Shown here piece after piece: positions 39,601 to 43,909 of a stretch of DNA of 43,909 nt. Below the pieces are notes generated by a model. It had not been told where the DNA came from, ran no database searches, and saw only the letters and a program-made list of their open reading frames with translations. Source of the stretch: an uncultured Enterobacterales bacterium (GTDB lineage Bacteria; Pseudomonadota; Gammaproteobacteria; Enterobacterales; Enterobacteriaceae); the NCBI GenBank assembly GCA_946478305.1, contig CAMLBO010000035.1, forward strand, positions 1-43,909, given 5' to 3'. Every line of letters begins with the position of its first letter. The stretch's first letter is position 1. A program made the position numbers and the translations under genes.

Positions 39601-40749
39601 CAGCTCGAGCGCAACTGCGGCATAGGCACCTGCGGTACCTAAAGCAGCGATTCCCAGGCATATATCTGCCAGCCCTATCTCAGTTGCCACAATATTAGTA
39701 AGCAAAGAGCCTGCCACAACATGGGCTAGCCAGGTGCTGACGATATCTTCAGCTTGTGCAGTATCACCTGCATCATAGGCATCTTTTGCTTCAGAGAGGG
39801 CATCTACACCTGACAGTATGACTATTTTGAGCGACATATCCGCTGCAAAACCCCGGACTCCTTGATAAAGTTCTATACCAGCTATTTGTTTAGAGGTTAA
39901 ATAATCAAATAAATAAGTAGCTTTCCCAAATCTTTCATCAAAAATAGTATTTTCCTGCTGGCCGTAAACTATCTCAGTAGAAGGTTCCGCCATGGGAATT
40001 CTTATATAAGGTTCAATCGAGGGAGGGGCGTGCCCATCAATGGCTGAATCTTTAAAATACGCCCTGGAGTCGACTACTATTTCCCCTTTAATATCTTTAC
40101 CATATTGCAGTTTATCTGAGTCATCATAAGAGCTGGCGCTGGTCGAATTAAAAGCGATTTTTAATGCTTCGACCTCTGTAGCACCATTGAACAGTTCAAA
40201 ATGATATCTGAAGGATAATTCCCAGGCACTCTTACCATTTATAGTGGTGATATTTGGGTTGGCAAGTATGACAGGCAGTTCAATTTGTGCAAATGTACGG
40301 TCAAAATCGGCAAAGGCCGTGAGCGTTGTTACTTCACCGACGGTTTCCCGGGCAAAACGGGTTGAGGCCTGGGCCCACATGCCATTGGTTGCATTATAGA
40401 AAAAATCATTTAACGGGGAAGTTGAACCATAGACGAGTGCATCTTCTAACTCATTTAAGTCAGAAATGCCAAATGCACGCCCGGCTGCCTTTTGGAATTC
40501 TAATGAACCAAGCAGTTTTGATACATCGGTATTATTGATAATACGAATATTATCATTAGCTAAACTCATCGATTCAACGATTTCATTTGCAGAGATATCA
40601 GCATATTTACCACTATAGAAAATAGTTATTTTACCAGGTGTTTGCATACTGACCCGGTCAACTAAGTCCTGCAGCGACTCAGGAGTCATATAATTTTCAG
40701 AGTGAGTATTTAATAATTCTATAGCTTGTTTTGAAGATAAATAACCCAT
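36655..40749 (-). CDS. RTX protein with FrpC-like self-processing module, type I secreted
   Basis: A 1364-residue secreted protein. Residues 1-170: N-terminal module shared with the orphan fragment at 41822-42388. About 340-400: hydrophobic, Ala/Gly/Leu-rich helices. 414-590: a module closely resembling the self-processing module of N. meningitidis FrpC, starting at KD414-P415LVLDLDGNGI, with calcium-loop motifs (DFDGDGIRTGTGW, DRNGNGMIDNGQELFG, DSNGDGYFD, DLNQDGI). About 600-880: unrecognised. 887-1268: RTX nonapeptides in three 153-residue units with haemolysin-related (HCBP-like) segments. About 1330-1364: C-terminal secretion signal. FrpC cuts itself at an Asp-Pro bond when calcium binds. 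ATG 40749 is preferred because AAGGA lies 6 bases upstream; the codon at 40755 touches it. There is no acyltransferase gene, so this is not an HlyA-type toxin. The N-terminal activity is unknown. Confidence 0.9.
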   Translation of the reverse strand: MGYLSSKQAIELLNTHSENYMTPESLQDLVDRVSMQTPGKITIFYSGKYADISANEIVESMSLANDNIRIINNTDVSKLLGSLEFQKAAGRAFGISDLNELEDALVYGSTSPLNDFFYNATNGMWAQASTRFARETVGEVTTLTAFADFDRTFAQIELPVILANPNITTINGKSAWELSFRYHFELFNGATEVEALKIAFNSTSASSYDDSDKLQYGKDIKGEIVVDSRAYFKDSAIDGHAPPSIEPYIRIPMAEPSTEIVYGQQENTIFDERFGKATYLFDYLTSKQIAGIELYQGVRGFAADMSLKIVILSGVDALSEAKDAYDAGDTAQAEDIVSTWLAHVVAGSLLTNIVATEIGLADICLGIAALGTAGAYAAVALELAFFATLGYYAGKAVNNLADDITRWFTAAMKDPLVLDLDGNGINTVADDGSIRFDFDGDGIRTGTGWISPGDGLLVFDRNGNGMIDNGQELFGSDTIKHNGQLALDGFDALRDLDSNGDGYFDMRDDMFSQVMVWQDLNQDGIAQPDELKSLKDAGVASIDLTSHIANTTNNGNIIVATSSFVRDDGTTGLVGELDLASTPFYSDFTTDIPLTDSAKLMPEIKGAGIVRNLREAMSLSPAFEALIRQFGKGTSANQMAMLDSVIIGWSDTANNQDFAHNFASLAAGQNQIRFAWSWELEGREPTANELAKKDFLEKTNILGKFNGVNFISVNFSEKHVEGGWSAAVSVTTTGWTFFNWVYKLSSEKQEIVITEANLNIVPSMLTYINLSYDALRQSIYQGLSVQTRMSDYLKAIGISFAAGQPELSYAAPLAMLISRMESDPVSAFIDATELEKLSIDSVFKEKLQQLTGDIADRLSRTQTQELTSQLQALMFNSTSPVSILIGSEGNDILSGKAKQNQLFGGDGNDTLQVDKFSSSNNLFHGGKGNDQIYGSAYDDTYLFNLGDGQDVIHEYGGTNTLVLGVGITAADLSFRKQGRDFVITIGDGADSITLASAFSTDNAAATTKSGLVIESIHFADGSQMTWSQIADAGIISQAMGNTDTTLNGYQGRNQMLGGDGNDTLQVDKFSSSNNVFYGGKGNDQIYGSAYDDTYLFNLGDGQDVIHEYGGHNILVLGAGITTTDLTFMKQGHDFVIRVGEGSDSITLASAFSTDNASATTKVGMVMESIHFANGSQLSWTQIADAGIVSRANSNADTTLYGYQGHNQMFGGDGNDILQVDKFGSSNNIFYGGKGNDQIYGSAYDDTYLFNQGDGQDVIHEYGGKDKLIFGENISENDIWLSKKGQDLELSFTANDDKVTVANWFSGTTYHIEEITTASGKTLKDSQVQALVESMAAFSPPSSGQSILTPAQQHQLDVVIAASWK
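36946..38058 (-). repeat. Three tandem 459-bp (153-codon) RTX units
   Basis: Within the RTX gene the block NQ(L/M)(F/L)GGDGND(T/I)LQVDKF(S/G)SSNN recurs at residues 900, 1053 and 1206, exactly 153 residues apart. Each is followed by GGKGNDQIYGSAYDDTYLFN. The first two units are complete; the third diverges after about residue 1265 into the C-terminal secretion region. Confidence 0.9.
40247..40432 (-). repeat. 186-bp direct repeat, copy in the full RTX gene
   Basis: Identical base for base to 41886-42071. It encodes residues of about 107-168 of the RTX protein. Flanking bases differ on both sides. Confidence 0.95.
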
Positions 40750-40779
40750 AAACATTCCTTGTTTAAATTTATTATAAAT

Positions 40780-41223
40780 TTAGAAGTTAAAGTTTATCTC
40801 TAATTTTGTTAAATCATTCTCACCGGCATGGCGGTATGTCGTCACTGCTTCTTTAAATGTAGGTATAAGTTCTTCATCCTTATACTTACTCTCATTACTT
40901 ATAGAGAAGTAAGGTATGAACGTTAATGAATTATAATCCCATAGATAAGACCAATGTCGTTCACCTAATTTTTTGGAGGTTAAAGTTAATGTGATTTTAT
41001 ACATATCTCCGGCTATGTAGAAAATAAAATTATTTCTCCAGTTTGCACCAGGTTCGGGATCGTTTCCTGTTGATTTGTATGATGTTAAGTAAATATCCCG
41101 TTCACGGTCAATCACCCAATAAGTAGAATTGACATAAATTCCCATAGGAAGTCTTTTCTCATAGCGCCCCAGGTCGTACTTATCGAAATCTTCCTGAGTG
41201 ATAACTTCTTTCACAAAGTCCAT
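40780..41223 (-). CDS. 147-residue paralogous protein 1, candidate immunity or partner protein
   Basis: A small soluble protein with no signal peptide, lipobox or membrane segment, lying 30 bases upstream of the RTX gene on the same strand. It aligns without gaps to the two other 147-residue proteins of the block (about 68% and 71% identity by hand count). Invariant segments are NSTYWVIDRERDIYLTSY, GNDPEP, FIFYI, GDMY and HWSYLW. Changes cluster at residues 26-31, 59-66 and 108-125. The leader AAGGAGTAACCTATG is shared with paralogue 2. I do not recognise the family. Position and copy number suggest a cognate immunity protein or a binding partner analogous in role to FrpD of the FrpC system; a chaperone is also possible. 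Confidence 0.8.
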   Translation of the reverse strand: MDFVKEVITQEDFDKYDLGRYEKRLPMGIYVNSTYWVIDRERDIYLTSYKSTGNDPEPGANWRNNFIFYIAGDMYKITLTLTSKKLGERHWSYLWDYNSLTFIPYFSISNESKYKDEELIPTFKEAVTTYRHAGENDLTKLEINFNF

Positions 41224-41421
41224 AGGTTACTCCTTGTTTATTAATATATAGCTGACTGTTGGGGTATGCATGCCCAAACCGCCAGTACCTTAGGGTATTA
41301 TGCCATAAAGCTTGCAATATTTTTATATTTTTTAGTTCCGTCATCATATCCAATAGTGGATTTTTGCCGGGTTTGAAATTCTATGATGACTGCTTTTTAA
41401 TCGTGTTAACGGGAGCGTTAT
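41224..41421. other. AT-rich spacer between paralogues 1 and 2
   Basis: 198 bases without a reading frame, strongly AT-rich, between two genes of the same strand. It is much longer than the other gaps of the operon and may hold a second promoter for paralogue 1 and the RTX gene, though no promoter stands out to me. Confidence 0.4.
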
Positions 41422-41865
41422 CTAAAAATTAAAACTAATATCTAAATGTTCTGGGTCATTCTTGCCCGCGTGACGATATATTTTTACGACACCCTTGAAT
41501 ATGGATAAAATTTCAATAGTCTGATGTTTATCCTCCTTGTTTATAGAAAAATAAGGCATAAATGCGAGTGATTGATACTCCCATAAATAGGACCAGTGGC
41601 CTTCGCCTAATTTTTTAATTTTTAGGTTAAGTGTGATTTCATACATATCTCCTGAAATATAAAAAATAAAAAATCTTCTTGAATAATCCTGTGGTTCCGG
41701 ATCATTCCCAGTCGACCTATATGATGTGAGGTAGATATCTCTTTCGCGATCGATCACCCAGTATGTTGAATTAGCAGTAATACTCATAGGGAGTCTTTGC
41801 TTGTAACGGCCCAGATCGTACTTATCGAAATCCTCCTGACTGACCACTTCTCTGACAAAGCTCAT
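41422..41865 (-). CDS. 147-residue paralogous protein 2, candidate immunity or partner protein
   Basis: The second member of the family, same length, soluble and without a signal peptide. It is about 68% identical to paralogue 1 and 67% to paralogue 3. The C-terminal third is the most diverged: residues 111-120 share almost nothing with the other two. Its ATG at 41865 lies inside the 3' end of the orphan RTX fragment, which runs 44 bases into this gene in another frame. AAAGGAG gives a strong ribosome binding site. Placement directly behind a truncated effector copy suggests that it once followed a different RTX allele. Confidence 0.8.
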   Translation of the reverse strand: MSFVREVVSQEDFDKYDLGRYKQRLPMSITANSTYWVIDRERDIYLTSYRSTGNDPEPQDYSRRFFIFYISGDMYEITLNLKIKKLGEGHWSYLWEYQSLAFMPYFSINKEDKHQTIEILSIFKGVVKIYRHAGKNDPEHLDISFNF

Positions 41866-42388
41866 AGGTTACTCCTTTTGTAGTAGTGATATTTGGGTTG
41901 GCAAGTATGACAGGCAGTTCAATTTGTGCAAATGTACGGTCAAAATCGGCAAAGGCCGTGAGCGTTGTTACTTCACCGACGGTTTCCCGGGCAAAACGGG
42001 TTGAGGCCTGGGCCCACATGCCATTGGTTGCATTATAGAAAAAATCATTTAACGGGGAAGTTGAACCATAGGCAAGTGAACTATTTAACTCAGTTTGGCT
42101 GAAAATACCAAATGCCCGACCTGCTGCGGCTTTAAATTCTTGAGTATTTAATAGCTTGGCCACATCAGTTTTGTTAATAATACGAACATCATCATCTGCT
42201 TCATTCATTGCTTCAACTATATCATTGGTCCAGGTATCACCATATTTTCCGCTATAAAAAATGGTTATCTTCCCGGAGGTTTCCATATTAACATGTTCAA
42301 TAAGGCTCTGTAAGGATTCAGGGGTTGTGAACGCTCCGGGATTGTTTTTTAAGAGTTCTGAAGCTTGGTTAAGGGATAATGATTCCAT
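41822..42388 (-). CDS. Orphan N-terminal fragment of the RTX protein
   Basis: A 188-residue frame homologous to residues 1-169 of the 1364-residue RTX protein. About 57% of positions match over residues 1-108 and all match from there to about 168, a stretch encoded by a 186-bp identical DNA segment. The last 20 residues (KGVTYELCQ...) are out-of-frame reading of the leader and start of paralogue 2, so the fragment is a deletion remnant and not a designed short protein. It keeps a good ribosome binding site (AAGGAG) and start ATG 42388, so it may be translated, but it lacks the processing module, RTX repeats and secretion signal and cannot be exported by type I secretion. Confidence 0.85.
   Translation of the reverse strand: MESLSLNQASELLKNNPGAFTTPESLQSLIEHVNMETSGKITIFYSGKYGDTWTNDIVEAMNEADDDVRIINKTDVAKLLNTQEFKAAAGRAFGIFSQTELNSSLAYGSTSPLNDFFYNATNGMWAQASTRFARETVGEVTTLTAFADFDRTFAQIELPVILANPNITTTKGVTYELCQRSGQSGGFR
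41886..42071 (-). repeat. 186-bp direct repeat, copy in the orphan fragment
   Basis: Identical to 40247-40432 in the full RTX gene. It ends just before the ribosome binding site of paralogue 2, marking the recombination or deletion junction. Confidence 0.95.
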
Positions 42389-42425
42389 AAACACTCCTTG
42401 TCTATAATTTTATTATTTTTTTTAA

Positions 42426-42869
42426 CTAAAAATTAAAGCTAATATCCAACACCTCAGGGTCATCCTCTCCCGCATGCCGATATAATGTCACTGTTTCTTT
42501 GAAAATTGGTATAAATTGCTCATCTTTATACTTGCTCTTAATTCCTGTGGAGAAATAAGGTATGAAAGCTAAAGATTGATATTTCCATAAATAAGACCAG
42601 TGTTGCTCACCTAATTTTTCAACTGATAATGTCATTGTTATTTTATACATATCGCCATTAATATAGAAAATGAATTTATTTTTCCATATTGCATCGGGTT
42701 CGGGGTCATTTCCGCCTGACTGATATGATGTAAGATAGATATCCCGTTCGCGATCGATCACCCAGTAAGTTGAATTAGGGATAAAACTGAAGGGAAGCCG
42801 CTCTTCGTAACGACCCAACTTGTACTTATTAAAATCTTCTTGACTGACCACTTCTCTGACAAAACCCAT
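42426..42869 (-). CDS. 147-residue paralogous protein 3, candidate immunity or partner protein
   Basis: The third ungapped paralogue, about 71% identical to paralogue 1. The start at ATG 42869 (MGFVREV) makes it exactly 147 residues, like the others, with GAGG 7 bases upstream; a TTG two codons earlier is less likely. It is soluble and has no signal peptide. It is the first gene of the block in transcription order, 37 bases upstream of the orphan RTX fragment, so the pair paralogue-plus-RTX N-terminus occurs twice. The operon promoter should lie in 42870-43050; no strong sigma-70 boxes or Fur box were recognised. Confidence 0.8.
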   Translation of the reverse strand: MGFVREVVSQEDFNKYKLGRYEERLPFSFIPNSTYWVIDRERDIYLTSYQSGGNDPEPDAIWKNKFIFYINGDMYKITMTLSVEKLGEQHWSYLWKYQSLAFIPYFSTGIKSKYKDEQFIPIFKETVTLYRHAGEDDPEVLDISFNF

Positions 42870-43055
42870 TCTCAAACCTCGGTGTTTATAGTAACTCTTT
42901 CCGACATACGCTTATTTCATGAATATCTGCCGCGATCATGCCACAGTGCTGACTAGGAATTAACGCTTTTTGCATACGAAAGTACATCTACTAATGGATG
43001 AGAATGACCTGTGGGGTTGAGGCATTTGGCGGTAAACCAGGCTGGATATAATTAA

Positions 43056-43085
43056 GCCGGTCTGATCAGCGAACATTAGACCGGC
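43056..43085 (-). terminator. Terminator of dcuC
   Basis: On the minus strand GCCGGTCT and AGACCGGC form a perfect 8-bp stem with a 14-base loop, followed by TTAATTAT. It lies 29 bases past the dcuC stop and insulates the secretion block from dcuC transcription. Confidence 0.75.
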
Positions 43086-43114
43086 CAAGAGATAGTGGTA
43101 CTACTGATAATTAT

Positions 43115-43867
43115 TTAATGCAGCGGAATAAACACTTCTGTCGCGACGACCACCACAATCAGGCCTACCAGAACCGGAACGGAGGTGCGCTTAACCACGT
43201 CGAACGGGGAAATTTTTGCCATACCTGCCACGGCGACAATCACGCCGGAGACCGGGGAAATGGTGCGGCCAAGGTTTGAGGCCTGTAGCATCGGGATCAC
43301 CAGATATTCCGGGTTGATGCCCATTTTTGCCGCCAGCTTAGGGATGAGTTCCACGAAAGCGTAAAACGACGCATTACCGGAGCCGGTGGTCATGGCCGCC
43401 AGCACGGTGATCGTCACCAGCACCAGCATCATCACGATACTGCCGGAACCGACGTTTTGCGCTAAACCTATCAGGCTGCTGATAAACCCAACCGTGCTCA
43501 GGCCCTGAGCAAATACGCCTGCCGCGACCAGCAGCATGACTACGTTAGCGAAGGCGTCGGCCATCCCGCGGTAAGCCACGTCCAGACCGGCGAACACCGC
43601 TTTGCCGTTGCGGTTACGCACGGTTTCGATGATGGCGGTCAGGAACATACAGATCACCAAAATGGTAATGATATGCAGATTCGGGCCCCATTTGCCGTCG
43701 AACACCAGCACGCCGATAATCGGGGTGAAGGGCAGGATGGCATAGAACCACGGCGCATTGGTCTCAACCGGGATGGTTTCGGTTTCTTCAATCACTACCG
43801 GGTTGCCAGCTTCGCGCTTGTCGAGAAAGCGCTGCCAGAAGAAGTGCGCGATGGCCATGGAGACGAT
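43115..43867 (-). CDS. dcuC: Anaerobic C4-dicarboxylate transporter DcuC, 5' truncated by contig end
   Basis: The C-terminal 250 residues of DcuC (E. coli 461). AIAHFFWQR(F/Y)LDK, FYAILPFTPIIGVL(V/I)FDGKWGP, the GLDVAYRGMADAFANVVMLLVAAGVFAQGLST segment and TTGSGNA.FYAFVE match E. coli DcuC closely. It exports succinate and exchanges C4-dicarboxylates during anaerobic growth. Several membrane spans are visible. The reading frame continues into the adapter as five spurious residues, MYKRQ, so the genomic part ends at 43867. Confidence 0.96.
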   Translation of the reverse strand: MVSMAIAHFFWQRFLDKREAGNPVVIEETETIPVETNAPWFYAILPFTPIIGVLVFDGKWGPNLHIITILVICMFLTAIIETVRNRNGKAVFAGLDVAYRGMADAFANVVMLLVAAGVFAQGLSTVGFISSLIGLAQNVGSGSIVMMLVLVTITVLAAMTTGSGNASFYAFVELIPKLAAKMGINPEYLVIPMLQASNLGRTISPVSGVIVAVAGMAKISPFDVVKRTSVPVLVGLIVVVVATEVFIPLH

Positions 43868-43909
43868 CTGTCTCTTATACACATCTGACGCTGCCGACGA
43901 CTCCTTACG
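43868..43909. other. Nextera adapter plus i5 index (not genomic)
   Basis: Positions 43868-43900 are the reverse complement of the i5-side Nextera transposase adapter (CTGTCTCTTATACACATCT followed by GACGCTGCCGACGA). The last nine bases, CTCCTTACG, equal the reverse complement of the standard Nextera index S505/N505 (GTAAGGAG) plus the first base of the P5 arm. Confidence 0.96.

Noticed and set aside
41277-41286. Partial ops-like GGCGGT element on the minus strand upstream of paralogue 1 (RfaH recruitment)
   Set aside because: Only the first six bases agree with the ops consensus and the following bases do not; there is no support for RfaH control.
42870-43050. Fur box upstream of the secretion operon, by analogy with iron-regulated FrpC
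   Set aside because: No sequence resembling the 19-base Fur consensus was found on either strand.
43021-43050. GGCGGTAAACC on the plus strand as an ops or regulatory element for the operon
   Set aside because: It has the wrong orientation relative to the minus-strand operon and matches only partially.
43673-43888. Plus-strand open frame ending in LSLIHI at the contig end
   Set aside because: It is antisense to dcuC and its last residues are adapter translated in the opposite direction.

Overview
The window is a stretch of enterobacterial chromosome. Nearly every gene outside one accessory block has a close counterpart in E. coli K-12 (prkA, mipA, yeaD, gapA, msrB, yeaC, ansA-pncA, sppA, topB, malIXY, manA, fumC, nth, rsxABCDGE, dcuC). 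Protein similarity and gene order fit the Enterobacterales. A relative of Serratia, Rahnella, Ewingella or Hafnia is plausible, but I cannot fix the genus by eye. Both ends carry Illumina Nextera adapter sequence, so this is a draft contig whose first 32 and last 42 bases are not genomic.

Layout. 33-3493: 3' truncated yeaH, prkA (with a good sigma-54 promoter) and divergent mipA. 3580-6707: yeaD and gapA on the minus strand, msrB and yeaC on the plus strand. 6782-10412: minus-strand pncA, ansA and sppA. 10626-13681: ydjA, topB and ynjH; selD, which lies between ydjA and topB in E. coli, is absent. 13753-19114: add, then the malX-malY maltose-regulon operon facing malI, with two MalI operators and a CRP-like site between them. 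19198-25422: ydgA, manA, fumC, an SDR oxidoreductase and a DUF3750 protein. 25458-25997: a gene-free, diverged inverted dimer of a palindrome-rich repeat. 26018-32797: ydgK-rsxABCDGE-nth, the electron-transport complex that resets SoxR, with endonuclease III at its end.

The accessory block (33009-42869, all minus strand) is the most interesting part. In transcription order it reads: a 147-residue protein; an orphan N-terminal fragment of an RTX protein; two more 147-residue paralogues of the first; a 1364-residue RTX protein; a hairpin; an HlyB-like ABC exporter; and an HlyD-like adaptor. The RTX protein carries a module closely resembling the self-processing module of Neisseria meningitidis FrpC, with the scissile Asp-Pro at residues 414-415. 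Three 153-residue RTX units and a type I secretion C-terminus follow. The orphan fragment is identical over 186 bp to the large gene and then runs straight into the leader of a small gene. This is the footprint expected of a recombining effector/partner array. I read it as a candidate type I-secreted, self-cleaving effector with a family of cognate immunity or binding proteins. The 5' part of the block is visibly AT-rich compared with its neighbours.

After the block comes the C-terminal half of dcuC (anaerobic C4-dicarboxylate transporter), cut by the contig end. No rRNA, tRNA, CRISPR array, transposase or integrase gene was seen.
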